DNA from: Acidobacteriaceae bacterium
GTDB taxonomy: Bacteria > Acidobacteriota > Terriglobia > Terriglobales > Acidobacteriaceae
Length of the DNA: 64,000 bases
Direction of reading: 5' to 3'
Assembly: GCA_030041435.1 (NCBI GenBank)
Contig: JASHNW010000062.1
Span: forward strand, 1 to 64,000
The position numbers and the translations under genes were made by a program. The notes under the pieces are model-generated. The model did not search any database. It was given only the letters and a program-made list of their open reading frames with translations, and was not told the DNA's origin. The first letter of the stretch is position 1. Each line of letters starts with the position of its first letter. This document shows, in pieces, positions 7,681 through 19,469 of the stretch.

Positions 7681-9210
7681 ATGCCCTCCATTCGGATCGC
7701 TGTACTGTCGCTGTGTTGTCTCCTTGTTCCCGGCGTGATGCGCGCGGAGGTGCGTCTGCCGCATGTGCTGAGCGACCACGCAGTACTCCAGCGCAACCGG
7801 CCTATCCATATTTGGGGATGGGCGACACCGGCGTCGCATCTGACGATCCACTTCCACGAGCAGACCGTGGCTGCCGTGACCGATGACCTCGGCGAGTGGA
7901 GCGCGTGGCTCAAACCGGAAACAGCGGGCGGCCCGTACTCGCTGACGGTGGTGGGCGATGGCCCGGATGTGACGGTTGCGGACCTGCTGGTCGGCGATGT
8001 GTGGATCGCTTCCGGGCAGTCGAATATGGAGATTCCTCTGGATGGATTTCCGGGCAGCGCGGTGATTAAGAATGCCGCTCAGGAGATCGCGGCAGCAACG
8101 AATCCCAGGCTGCGGCTGCTGCTCGTGGAGCGCAGCAGCTCCGATTTTCCGGTAGACGACGAGCCGGACACGTGGACGTTATGCACGCCGGAAACGGCAA
8201 GGAGATTCTCGGCAGTCGCGTACTTTTTTGGGCGCGAAATTGCGGCGAAAGAAAATATTCCGGTTGGTCTGATCGATTCCACCTGGGGTGGAACGCCGGC
8301 GGACTCCTGGGTTTCGATGGATACCCTGGGCACGAATCCGGATTTGCTGCCGGCGTTTGCAGCCCGCGCGCACTTTGGCGACGAACTGGGCGATGTGAAT
8401 GCGCGGATTGCAGCGGAGAAGGCAGCGACCGTGGCGGCGCTGGCGTCGGGCAAACCGCGGCCGCAGTTTCCGTGGCATCCCGACCCGGATTCGTGGATGC
8501 CGGCGGGCCTGTACAACGGGATGATCGCGCCGCTGACCCCGCTGTCGATTCGCGGGTTTCTTTGGTATCAGGGGGAAACGAATTCGGCGCGTGATCGCGC
8601 ACGTTATTACGAATCCCTGTTCTCGGCGCTGATCCTCGACTGGAGGATGCACTTCGCTCAGGGACCGCTGCCCTTCTTCTTCGTGCAGATCTCGAGCTTC
8701 AACTCGCCAGGCGAGGACTGGGGCATGGTGCGCGATGCGCAGCGGCGGACGCTGGCGCTCGAGAACACGGCGATGGCGGTGACGCTGGATGTGGGCGAGG
8801 CCGACAATGTGCATCCGCCGGACAAGCAGACGGTAGGCCACAGGCTGGCGTTGGCGGCAAGGCACATGGTGTATGGCGAGGATGTGGCCTATGCCTCGCC
8901 CCTTTTTCGCCAGGCAACGCCGGAACTGCAACCAGACGGCACACCGGCGATTCGGGTGTGGCTCGACAACGCGCAGGGGCTAACGGCGCGCGGGACGGCG
9001 ATTACGGCATTTGAGGTCGCCGGCCCGGATCACAAATTCGTAGCCGCGCAGGCAAAGATCGAGGGCGACACGGTGCTGGTATGGTCAACGGCACTGCCAA
9101 ATCCGACCTACGTGCGATACGGCTGGATGGGAGTGGTGCCAGTCAACCTGTACAACGCGGCGGGGCTGCCGATGTCGACATTCACTTCAGAGAGCCAGCC
9201 GCCGCAGTAG
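7681..9210 (+). CDS. Sialate O-acetylesterase-like SGNH hydrolase
   Basis: A 509-residue secreted enzyme predicted to remove O-acetyl groups from sialic acid or other acetylated sugars. It has an N-terminal signal peptide (about 1-22, ending near VMRAEVRLP). The early segment RLPHVLSDHAVLQRN is typical of this family. The block I motif IASGQSNME carries the nucleophile serine, GFLWYQGETNS is the oxyanion-hole segment, and DNVHPPDK carries the catalytic Asp/His pair. The ATG at 7681 is preceded by GAGG and begins the signal peptide. It converges with hypB, leaving only eight bases between stops. Actual substrate could be xylan or another glycan acetyl ester. Confidence 0.85.
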   Translation: MPSIRIAVLSLCCLLVPGVMRAEVRLPHVLSDHAVLQRNRPIHIWGWATPASHLTIHFHEQTVAAVTDDLGEWSAWLKPETAGGPYSLTVVGDGPDVTVADLLVGDVWIASGQSNMEIPLDGFPGSAVIKNAAQEIAAATNPRLRLLLVERSSSDFPVDDEPDTWTLCTPETARRFSAVAYFFGREIAAKENIPVGLIDSTWGGTPADSWVSMDTLGTNPDLLPAFAARAHFGDELGDVNARIAAEKAATVAALASGKPRPQFPWHPDPDSWMPAGLYNGMIAPLTPLSIRGFLWYQGETNSARDRARYYESLFSALILDWRMHFAQGPLPFFFVQISSFNSPGEDWGMVRDAQRRTLALENTAMAVTLDVGEADNVHPPDKQTVGHRLALAARHMVYGEDVAYASPLFRQATPELQPDGTPAIRVWLDNAQGLTARGTAITAFEVAGPDHKFVAAQAKIEGDTVLVWSTALPNPTYVRYGWMGVVPVNLYNAAGLPMSTFTSESQPPQ

Positions 9211-9218
9211 CGAGCAGA

Positions 9219-9875
9219 TCAGGCGGGGGCGAGGAGCGACTCGAAGAGGGCTTCGGTTTCGTCCATGCCTTCGCCCGTTTTCGCGGAGACTTCCAGCACC
9301 TTCATACCGGGGCGCACGCTGAGGATGCTGCGATGCGCGGCTTCGCGGTCGAATTCGGCAGCGGCAGCGAGGTCGATCTTGGTGATGAGGGCGACGTCGG
9401 CGGTGTTGAAGATGGTCGGGTATTTGAGCGGCTTGTCTTCCCCTTCCGTTGCCGAGAGGAGAACCACGCGCACCTGCTCGCCAAGGTCGTAGCCTGAGGG
9501 ACAGACGAGGTTGCCAACGTTCTCAATAAAAAGAAAATCGAGATCTTCGAGGCGCCAGCCTTCGAGGGCTTTGTCGATCATCTTCGCGTCCAGGTGGCAA
9601 ATGGTTCCGGTGGTGATTTGCCGAACTTGCGTGCAGGCGCGGGAGAGGCGGGCAGCGTCGTTCTCCGTGGCAAGATCGCCGACCAGGGCGGCGATGCGAT
9701 GACGCGGGCTGAGGCGGAACATCAGCTTTTCAAGAAAGGTAGTTTTGCCTGAGCCGGGGCTGGAGACGAAGCTGATGACGCAGACACCGGCCTGTTGAAA
9801 GCGGTCGCGCAGTCCGCGAGCCAGCACATCGTTCTCTTTCAGGATACGGGAGCGGACTTCGACGAGGCGCGTCAC
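9219..9875 (-). CDS. hypB: Hydrogenase nickel-insertion GTPase HypB
   Basis: A 218-residue G3E GTPase that works with HypA to insert nickel into the large subunit of [NiFe]-hydrogenase. The P-loop is SSPGSGKTT (38-46). CHLDAKMI carries the metal-site Cys and His, and ENVGNLVCPSGYDLGE follows. The histidine-rich nickel-storage tail found in some HypB proteins is absent. The start is GTG, overlapping the hypA stop as GTGA, which indicates translational coupling. It is the last gene of hypC-D-E-A-B. UreG, a relative, is less likely given the gene context. Confidence 0.93.
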   Translation of the reverse strand: MTRLVEVRSRILKENDVLARGLRDRFQQAGVCVISFVSSPGSGKTTFLEKLMFRLSPRHRIAALVGDLATENDAARLSRACTQVRQITTGTICHLDAKMIDKALEGWRLEDLDFLFIENVGNLVCPSGYDLGEQVRVVLLSATEGEDKPLKYPTIFNTADVALITKIDLAAAAEFDREAAHRSILSVRPGMKVLEVSAKTGEGMDETEALFESLLAPA

Positions 9876-10213
9876 GAATCGATCTCCAGGGAAACAAGCA
9901 TCAGTTCCCTACCCGCAAGAATATCCTGCTCCGGGGTGATGCAGCGCGGGCAAAGGATCGACTGGATATCGGGCGTGTGGGTGTTGCCGCAGGCGGGGCA
10001 ACGCACGAGCAGCGGGACCGACTCGATTTCCAGCAGAGTGGCGGCGAGATCGGTGCCCTCCCGAGCCAGCTCCCAGGCAAAGCGCAGCGCTTCGGCATCG
10101 ACCCCGGAGAGGACCCCGACCTTTACCTGCACAGAGCGAACAGTTCCGGGATGCTTCGCCGACTGTTCTTCGATCTGCTCGATCATGCTGAGCGCGATGG
10201 AGAGTTCATGCAT
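9872..10213 (-). CDS. hypA: Hydrogenase/nickel metallochaperone HypA
   Basis: A 113-residue protein that delivers nickel with HypB. It starts MHELSIALSM, with His2 the conserved nickel ligand. The zinc site is Cys72-x2-Cys75 and Cys88-x2-Cys91. Length and motif spacing match the family. It follows hypE by 15 bases and overlaps hypB by four. Confidence 0.94.
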   Translation of the reverse strand: MHELSIALSMIEQIEEQSAKHPGTVRSVQVKVGVLSGVDAEALRFAWELAREGTDLAATLLEIESVPLLVRCPACGNTHTPDIQSILCPRCITPEQDILAGRELMLVSLEIDS

Positions 10214-10228
10214 GGGCCGGGTCCCCGT

Positions 10229-11335
10229 TCAGCAGATACGCGGGAGCTGCTCCCCGAAGAGAACGTCGACAACGCGCGTGCCGCCGACGGAAGTCTTCAT
10301 GAGCACCATGCCGCGCGGCTGCTCGACGACTTCGCCGATGATGCAGCTGTCCGCGCCGAGGGGGTGGCGCTGCATGGCGGCGAGAACGCGATCGGCGATC
10401 TGCGGTGCGACGATTGCAACCAGTTTGCCTTCGTTGGCCACGTAGAGCGGATCGAGGCCGAGCATTTCGCAGGCGCCGCGGACGGCATCGCGCACGGGGA
10501 GCACGCTTTCGCGCAGGACCATGCCGGCATTGGAGCGGACGGCGATTTCGTTGAGGACGGTAGCCACGCCTCCGCGCGTTGGATCGCGCATGACGCGGAC
10601 TCCCTGCAGGTTGCCGGCGGCTTCGGCCTCGTCGAGCATCGCGCGGATAAGGTCGTGGAGCGCAGCGCAGTCGCTTGCAAGTGCGCTTTCGAACTCGAGA
10701 TTCTCGCGCTGCGACAGGATCGTGATGCCATGATCCCCGATGGTTCCGCTGAGCAGAATTTTGTCTCCGGGACGGGCACGATCGGCGGAGAGCTGTGTGG
10801 CGCGATCGATGAGGCCGATGCCGGTGGTGGTGATGAAGATCTTGTCGCCCTTGCCGCGATTGACGACTTTCGTGTCACCTGTGACGAGCTGGACGCCCGC
10901 ATTTTGTGCGGCGAAGGCCATGGAGTCGGCAATGCGGGCGAGGTCGGCCGCCGCCAGTCCTTCCTCCAGGATGAAGGCAGCGGCGAGATAAAGTGGCTTT
11001 GCTCCGCCGACAGCGAGGTCGTTGACGGTGCCGTTGATGGCGAGCGTGCCGATGTCTCCGCCGGGAAAGAAGATGGGGGTCACGACGAAAGAGTCTGTGG
11101 TGAAGGCGAGGCGCGAACCTGCGATTTCAAGGACCGCCTGGTCGTCCATCTTCTCGAGCGTGGGATTGCGAAACCTGCTGACGAAGACTTTCTCGATGAG
11201 TTCGGCAGAGAGCTTACCGCCGCTGCCGTGGCCGAGCACGATCTGCGGGTGGTCGAAGATGGGCAGTGGGCATGCGCCGAAGGGGCCGAGTGCAGCCGAC
11301 GTCTGTTCGCGGTCTTCGAGCTTGCCGGTGCTCAT
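10229..11335 (-). CDS. hypE: Hydrogenase maturation protein HypE
   Basis: A 368-residue PurM-like ATP-dependent enzyme that dehydrates a carbamoyl group on its C-terminal cysteine to the cyanide ligand of the NiFe site. The N-terminal region has [12 protein letters not shown], and the protein ends in PRIC with the essential terminal cysteine. [14 protein letters not shown] is a conserved nucleotide-site segment. The ATG at 11335 overlaps the hypD stop as ATGA, which favours it over a longer frame starting inside hypD. HypF, which loads the carbamoyl group, is not in the window. Confidence 0.94.
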   Translation of the reverse strand: MSTGKLEDREQTSAALGPFGACPLPIFDHPQIVLGHGSGGKLSAELIEKVFVSRFRNPTLEKMDDQAVLEIAGSRLAFTTDSFVVTPIFFPGGDIGTLAINGTVNDLAVGGAKPLYLAAAFILEEGLAAADLARIADSMAFAAQNAGVQLVTGDTKVVNRGKGDKIFITTTGIGLIDRATQLSADRARPGDKILLSGTIGDHGITILSQRENLEFESALASDCAALHDLIRAMLDEAEAAGNLQGVRVMRDPTRGGVATVLNEIAVRSNAGMVLRESVLPVRDAVRGACEMLGLDPLYVANEGKLVAIVAPQIADRVLAAMQRHPLGADSCIIGEVVEQPRGMVLMKTSVGGTRVVDVLFGEQLPRIC

Positions 11336-12459
11336 CGGCGGCCGTCTCCGATGGTGATGAGGTCGGCATCTTTCAGATGACGGCCGTAGGCGTAGTAGGC
11401 GGCGCATGCGCCTTCGGCGGAAACCATCGTCGCGCCAAGGGGATGCTGCGGAGTGCACTCCGTTCCGAACGCCGGGCAGTCGTGCGGCTTTTTGATGCCC
11501 TGCAGAATTTGCCCGGAGATGCAGACGGCCGGCTCCCTGGTGTCGATGGCTTCGACGCTGAAGCGGTGCTCGGCGTCAAACTCGCGAAACTCGTCGCGGA
11601 GCTGGAATCCGCTGCCGGGAATGGTGCCAACACCGCGCCACTTGCGGTCGCTCACCTCAAAAACCCTGGCGATGAGCTCCTGCGCGGGGCGATTGCCGCC
11701 GCGGGCCAGGACCCGCGAATACTGGTTCTCGACTTCAGCGCGGCCTGACTCGAGCTGCTCGATGACCATGAGGACCCCCTCGAGGATGTCGAGCGGCTCA
11801 AACCCTGTTACGACGATGGGCACATGAAAGCGCGCGGCGAGCGGTTCGTACTCGGTGTAGCCGACGACGGCGCAGACGTGGCCGGGACCCAAAAAGCCCT
11901 GGACGCGATTTTCAGGCGAGCTGAGAATGGCTTCGATTGCCGGAGGAACGAGCACGTGCGAGACCAGCAGCGACACATTGTCAACCTTGCTCTGACGAGC
12001 CTGCCACGCGAGCATGGCGTTGGCGGGAGCCGTGGTTTCGAAGCCAATGGCGAAGAAGACCACCTGTTTGTCGGGATTGGCGCGTGCGATTTTGAGGCAG
12101 TCGAGCGGTGAATAGACCACGCGCACGTCGCCGCCCCGCGACTTGATGCTGAACAGATCGCCGTCTGAGCCAGGCACGCGCAGCATGTCGCCGAACGAGC
12201 AGAAAATAACGTCGGATCGACGCGCAATGGCATGCGCTTTGTCGATCATTTCGAGCGGTGTGACGCAGACTGGGCAGCCGGGGCCGTGGACGAGCTCGAC
12301 GCCACCGGGCAGCAGGTGGTCAATTCCGTTCTTCACGATGGAGTGAGTCTGGCCTCCGCAGACTTCCATGATGACCCAGGGTTTCGTCTGCACGCGGCGG
12401 ATGCGCTCCACCAGTTTGGCAGCGATATCGCCATCGCGATATTCGTCCAGATATTTCAT
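11332..12459 (-). CDS. hypD: Hydrogenase maturation protein HypD
   Basis: A 375-residue iron-sulfur scaffold that assembles Fe(CN)2CO with HypC. Conserved segments are [28 protein letters not shown], and the C-terminal cysteine regions [15 protein letters not shown] and [14 protein letters not shown], which hold the [4Fe-4S] and redox cysteines. It starts with ATG, overlapping the hypC stop by four bases, and overlaps hypE by four at its end, so hypC, hypD and hypE are tightly coupled. Confidence 0.95.
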   Translation of the reverse strand: MKYLDEYRDGDIAAKLVERIRRVQTKPWVIMEVCGGQTHSIVKNGIDHLLPGGVELVHGPGCPVCVTPLEMIDKAHAIARRSDVIFCSFGDMLRVPGSDGDLFSIKSRGGDVRVVYSPLDCLKIARANPDKQVVFFAIGFETTAPANAMLAWQARQSKVDNVSLLVSHVLVPPAIEAILSSPENRVQGFLGPGHVCAVVGYTEYEPLAARFHVPIVVTGFEPLDILEGVLMVIEQLESGRAEVENQYSRVLARGGNRPAQELIARVFEVSDRKWRGVGTIPGSGFQLRDEFREFDAEHRFSVEAIDTREPAVCISGQILQGIKKPHDCPAFGTECTPQHPLGATMVSAEGACAAYYAYGRHLKDADLITIGDGRR

Positions 12460-12731
12460 AAAGCACCTCCGCGGCCGTCTTCCACGACTGGAGCATCGAG
12501 TTCCGAGAGCTGATCGAGTTCGGCGAGAGCTTCGAAGGTGCGCCGGGCTTCCTCCTCGTCAACGCGGCTGATGGCGAAGCCCACGTGGACGAGGACGTAG
12601 TCGCCTACGCGCGTTTCCGGCACGTAATTGAGGCAGGCCTCGCGCGTCACACCACCGAACTGTACCCGGGCCATGTGCATGCCCTCATTGCTGAAGGTTT
12701 CGACTACCTTGCCAGGAATTGCCAGACACAT
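12456..12731 (-). CDS. hypC: Hydrogenase assembly chaperone HypC
   Basis: A 91-residue chaperone starting [10 protein letters not shown], with the essential Cys2 that binds the Fe(CN)2CO group after Met removal. [20 protein letters not shown] is the usual C-terminal beta/helix segment. AAAGGAG lies upstream of the ATG. It is the first gene of the hyp set and has a CRP-type promoter about 80-130 bases upstream. Confidence 0.94.
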   Translation of the reverse strand: MCLAIPGKVVETFSNEGMHMARVQFGGVTREACLNYVPETRVGDYVLVHVGFAISRVDEEEARRTFEALAELDQLSELDAPVVEDGRGGAL

Positions 12732-12814
12732 GGCGATGTTGCTCCTTTGCCGCAATTTGGAGATGAAGCACGCCCGGGCAAGGGGCGCCCGGCCACTGGG
12801 GCTGCCAACGCACC

Positions 12815-12860
12815 TATGATAGGCCGCCTGGCGAAAGTTGGCTGGTGACATCGATCACAG
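12815..12860 (-). promoter_or_regulatory. Predicted CRP-activated promoter of the hyp operon
   Basis: The dyad GTGA-CATCGA-TCAC (12845-12858) is perfectly symmetric in its arms and fits the CRP consensus. On the minus strand TATCAT at 12815-12820 is a five-of-six -10 match. Transcription would begin near 12808, placing the dyad centre at about -43, as in class II CRP/FNR promoters. The leader to hypC would be about 75 bases. Confidence 0.65.
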
Positions 12861-12903
12861 CGCAAATTACCGGGCGGGAGCGCCGCCGCCGGCGGGCATT
12901 CTC

Positions 12904-14388
12904 TCAGGCGTTCCAGCCTTTGGCGCGATCGACAGCGTTGCGCCAGCGGGCATAAGATCGGTCGACGCCGGAAGAGTCTGAATGCGGGTCAAAGACGGCA
13001 TCGGCGCGGGTCTGCGCAATCTCGTCCACGCTGGACCAGAATCCGCTTGCCAGGCCGGCCAGGTAGGCCGCGCCCTGGGCAGTTGATTCCAGCACGGCTG
13101 GACGGTGCACCGGGATGCCGAGCAAATCCGCCTGGAACTGCATGAGCAGGTTGTTGGCGGCAGCGCCGCCGTCGACGCGCAGCTCCCGGCAGGGGATGCC
13201 GGTGTCGGCGTCCATGGCTTGGAGCACGTCAGCTACCTGGAACGCGATGCTTTCGATGGCCGCGCGCGCGATGTGGCCGATCTCCGTGCCGCGGCGTATC
13301 CCTATGATCAGGCCCGCGGCGTGTGGATCCCAGTACGGCGCGCCAAGGCCGGTGAAGGCAGGCACGAAGACAACGCCGTCGGAATTGGGCACAGAGGCAG
13401 CGATGGCTTCCACGTCCGGGGCGGACGCAAAGAAGCGCATGTTGTCGCGCAGCCATTGCACCACCGCTCCGCCGATGAAGATGCTGCCCTCCAGGGCATA
13501 TTCGAGCTTCTTTGCCGGGCTGCAGGCGAGCGTGGTGACGAGGCGCTGCTCCGACAAGCGAAATCGATCGCCGATGTTCTGCAGCAGAAAACAGCCGGTG
13601 CCGTAGGTGCATTTCGCGTCGCCGGGTGCGACGCAGAGCTGTCCGAACAGCGCGGATTGCTGGTCGCCGGCGATGCCCGCGATTTCGACTCCCGCCGGCC
13701 CGAGCGGCGCGGTGACACGGCCGATAATTTCGCTCGACCAAACGACATCGGGCATCATGCTTCGCGGAATGCCGAAGATGCGCAGCAACTCGTCGTCCCA
13801 GCAGTCTTCGACGATGTTGTAGAGAAGGGTTCTCGACGCGTTCGTGCGGTCGGTGACGTGACGCTGGTGATTTGTCAGGTTCCAGATGAGCCACGAGTCG
13901 ACAGTGCCGAAGGCGAGCCGGCCCTGTTCGGCGCGGCGGCGGGCGCCTTCGACGTTGTCGAGAATCCAGGCGATTTTTGTGGCGGAAAAATAGGGATCGA
14001 GCAGGAGCCCCGTCTTTTGGCGGACAGCGTCTTCCACATCTTCCTCGCGCAGGCGCGCACACATCGGCGCGGTGCGGCGATCCTGCCAGACGATCCCGTG
14101 ACACACCGGCTTGCCGGTTTCTCGATCCCACACAATCGTGGTCTCGCGCTGGTTCGTGATGCCAAGCGCAACCACGTCGCCGGGACCGACGCCGGCCTTG
14201 CCGAGAACTTCGACGGCGGCCGAGAGCTGCGAGGTCAGAATATCGAGCGGGTCGTGCTCGACCCAGCCGGGAGCAGGGAAGAGCTGCGGAAACTCATGTT
14301 GCGCCACGCCCGCGATCTGACCCTGGCGGTCGAGCAGAATAGCGCGCGAACTGGTCGTGCCTTGATCGAGCGCGAGGATATAAGCCAT
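12904..14388 (-). CDS. glpK: Glycerol kinase
   Basis: Phosphorylates glycerol to glycerol-3-phosphate. The 494 residues match the usual family length. The N-terminal ATP-binding segment is ILALDQGTTSSRAILLD. VEIAGIAGDQQSALFGQLC and CTYGTGCFLL are FGGY-family signatures, and the substrate region around WDRETGKPVCHGIVWQDRR is intact. It lies 21 bases after the ester hydrolase gene on the same strand and may be co-transcribed with it. No glycerol facilitator or glycerol-3-phosphate dehydrogenase is adjacent. Confidence 0.95.
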   Translation of the reverse strand: MAYILALDQGTTSSRAILLDRQGQIAGVAQHEFPQLFPAPGWVEHDPLDILTSQLSAAVEVLGKAGVGPGDVVALGITNQRETTIVWDRETGKPVCHGIVWQDRRTAPMCARLREEDVEDAVRQKTGLLLDPYFSATKIAWILDNVEGARRRAEQGRLAFGTVDSWLIWNLTNHQRHVTDRTNASRTLLYNIVEDCWDDELLRIFGIPRSMMPDVVWSSEIIGRVTAPLGPAGVEIAGIAGDQQSALFGQLCVAPGDAKCTYGTGCFLLQNIGDRFRLSEQRLVTTLACSPAKKLEYALEGSIFIGGAVVQWLRDNMRFFASAPDVEAIAASVPNSDGVVFVPAFTGLGAPYWDPHAAGLIIGIRRGTEIGHIARAAIESIAFQVADVLQAMDADTGIPCRELRVDGGAAANNLLMQFQADLLGIPVHRPAVLESTAQGAAYLAGLASGFWSSVDEIAQTRADAVFDPHSDSSGVDRSYARWRNAVDRAKGWNA

Positions 14389-14409
14389 GGACGGTCACCC
14401 GCGCCGATT

Positions 14410-16332
14410 CTACTGCATGGGCACAACCGGCAAATCGACAAAGCTGGCCGTGGACGGCGTGTGCCACACGCGCTCGGTCGCTTTCCGGTAATCGCCGGGC
14501 TTCGCGTCGAAAATGTTGGGCACGAAGGTCTGGGGGTTGCGGTCATAGAGCGGGAAAAGTGTGGACTGCACCTGCACCATGATGCGATGGCCGGGCAGGA
14601 ACACGTGGTTCACAGTGGGCAGGCCGAATTGATAGAGCAGCGGCTGGTTGGGCGCGATGGCCTCGGGGTGCGCGAAGCTGGTGCGATAGCGCCCGCGGAA
14701 GATATCGAGCGAGATGGGCAGTTCGTATCCGCCCATGGTGGGGTCGTCGGGCATGGTGCCGGGATAGACGTCAATGAGCTTCACGACCCAGTCGCTGTCT
14801 GTGCCGCTGGTGGAGGCGTAAAGGTGGACGATGGGCGCTCCACTGACGCGAACCGGCGCGGTAAGGGGTTCGGTCTGCCAGGTGAGGACATCGGGGCGGC
14901 CATCGACGAAGCGCTGATCGTGGACGAGCCAGGTGGTCCAGGCCTCATGATCGGCCTCATAGAACGGCCGCGGGGTGAAAGGCACGGGATTGGCTGGGTC
15001 CGATTCGTACTGATCGTACTCGGGTGCATCCGATGCCGGCGCATCGAAGGACAGCTTGCTGCCGGCTTCGAGATAAAGAGGTTTCGAGGCATGGTCGCAA
15101 CCCTGCTCGCAGCTCAGCGGCCAGTGCGTCAGGCGGTCCCAGCGATTCTCGCCCGTGTTGTAGATCATGACGGGCGGCGTGTCGGCTTTGGGCGCGCCAT
15201 CGATGAGGTACTGGTTGAAGAAGGGGAGCAGCACATCGCGGCGCCACTGCAGCGTGGTATTGCCGTTCCAACGCAATGGGCCAAGACTCCAGCCCTCGCC
15301 ATTCACCTGACTGTGGCGCCACGGACCCATGACGAGATAATTCATGTCGTTGTGCGTGTCTTTCGGCTCCACGGCCTCATAGCAGTGGATGGCGCCCCAC
15401 ATGTCCTCCTGGTCCCACAGGCCCTGTTCCCACATGACCGGCACTTTGAGCGGGACCTTCGCGATCAGCTTGTCGAGCGCCTGGCCTTGCCAGAAGGCGT
15501 CGTAGGCGGGGTTCTCCTCGATCTTGCGCCAGAACGGAAACTGCTCGAGCCCGTTGGCGCGGGCGAAGTCGCCCGTCGATCCCGCCAGCAGGTTCGTGTA
15601 GTCGTCGTAATTGAGGCGAGGAATAGCTGGGCCGCTGCCGCGCACGCTGGTCTGTTCGGTGATGTAGTCGAGATTGATGTTGCGATAGGCGCCGTAGTGG
15701 AACCAGTCGTCGCCCATCCAGCCATCGACCATGGGGCTTTCCGGCGCGGCAACCCTGAGCGCGGGGTGCGGATCGAGAAGCGCCATGACAACGGTGAAAC
15801 CCTCATAGGAGGAACCGATCATGCCCACCCTGCCGTTCGACTCGGGAACGTTTTTCACGAGCCAGTCGATGGTGTCCCATGCGTCGGTGGTGTCGTTGGG
15901 ACCGTGGGGATTGAGCGGGCCGGTGGGCATGGGCGTCATGACGTAGTCGCCCTCGGAGCCGTACTTGCCGCGCACATCCTGCCAGACCCGGATGTAATTT
16001 CCGTTCGCAAAGACGTCATCGCCCTCCGGCAGCGTGTCGCGCAGGTACGGCGACAGTTCGCGCTCGGCGCGGCCCGCCGCGTCGTAGGGCGTGCGCGTCA
16101 GGACCATGGGCAGGTTCTTTGCGTCTTTCGGAATCAGGATAACGGTGTAGAGCTTGACGCCGTCGCGCATGGGAATCATGACCACGCGCTTCGTGTAATT
16201 GAAGAACGTCTGCGGCTGCTCGACGTGCGCGGGGATGTCCGGCGTCATGGGCGCGGTTTGCGCGAGCGCGGGAAAGGCGGCGAATGCAAGGCCGAGCAGT
16301 GCGGCGGGAGCAACGCGGCGAGCGAGGGTCAT
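14410..16332 (-). CDS. Alpha-amino-acid ester hydrolase-like enzyme (CocE/NonD, S15-type alpha/beta hydrolase)
   Basis: A 640-residue secreted hydrolase with signal peptide MTLARRVAPAALLGLAFAAF. The nucleophile is Ser175 in IGSSYEGFTVV. Asp307 lies in QGLWDQEDMW and His340 in GPWRHSQVN, and these positions are close to those I recall for the Xanthomonas alpha-amino-acid ester hydrolase. SPMVDGWMGDDWFHYGA is also typical of that enzyme group and supplies acidic residues for binding an alpha-amino group. The C-terminal jelly-roll (GRYRTSFAHPEAI, LPGHRIMVQVQS) is standard for the CocE family. The reaction would be hydrolysis or acyl transfer on alpha-amino acid esters and amides, which in known members includes beta-lactam side chains. 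AAGGAAA precedes the chosen ATG. A dipeptidase-like role is possible. Confidence 0.85.
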   Translation of the reverse strand: MTLARRVAPAALLGLAFAAFPALAQTAPMTPDIPAHVEQPQTFFNYTKRVVMIPMRDGVKLYTVILIPKDAKNLPMVLTRTPYDAAGRAERELSPYLRDTLPEGDDVFANGNYIRVWQDVRGKYGSEGDYVMTPMPTGPLNPHGPNDTTDAWDTIDWLVKNVPESNGRVGMIGSSYEGFTVVMALLDPHPALRVAAPESPMVDGWMGDDWFHYGAYRNINLDYITEQTSVRGSGPAIPRLNYDDYTNLLAGSTGDFARANGLEQFPFWRKIEENPAYDAFWQGQALDKLIAKVPLKVPVMWEQGLWDQEDMWGAIHCYEAVEPKDTHNDMNYLVMGPWRHSQVNGEGWSLGPLRWNGNTTLQWRRDVLLPFFNQYLIDGAPKADTPPVMIYNTGENRWDRLTHWPLSCEQGCDHASKPLYLEAGSKLSFDAPASDAPEYDQYESDPANPVPFTPRPFYEADHEAWTTWLVHDQRFVDGRPDVLTWQTEPLTAPVRVSGAPIVHLYASTSGTDSDWVVKLIDVYPGTMPDDPTMGGYELPISLDIFRGRYRTSFAHPEAIAPNQPLLYQFGLPTVNHVFLPGHRIMVQVQSTLFPLYDRNPQTFVPNIFDAKPGDYRKATERVWHTPSTASFVDLPVVPMQ

Positions 16333-16390
16333 CGGTGATTTCCTTGCGAGAGATTTGGGGATGCTACGTGGCCTGCGATCGACAGCAGAA

Positions 16391-19303
<2,913 letters not shown>

Positions 19304-19469
19304 ATCAGTCTGAGTTTACCGGAGCAGGAGATGCGGGGCTGCTGGTTCGCTGGTTCTGGTCCACGCGGTCCGGAGTTCAGGAGGCTGTGGCACGATGCTG
19401 ATACACTCGTGCGGCATTCAAAATGCTGCGTCCCAGCGCGGCGAAATCCCTTCGACGAGGAATGAGTTG

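Noticed and set aside
13105-16338. A very long plus-strand open frame (over 1000 codons) opposite glpK and the ester hydrolase
   Set aside because: It is an antisense shadow of two genes with clear catalytic motifs. High GC leaves the opposite frames open, and its composition (rich in His, Arg, Gly, Val) has no domain.
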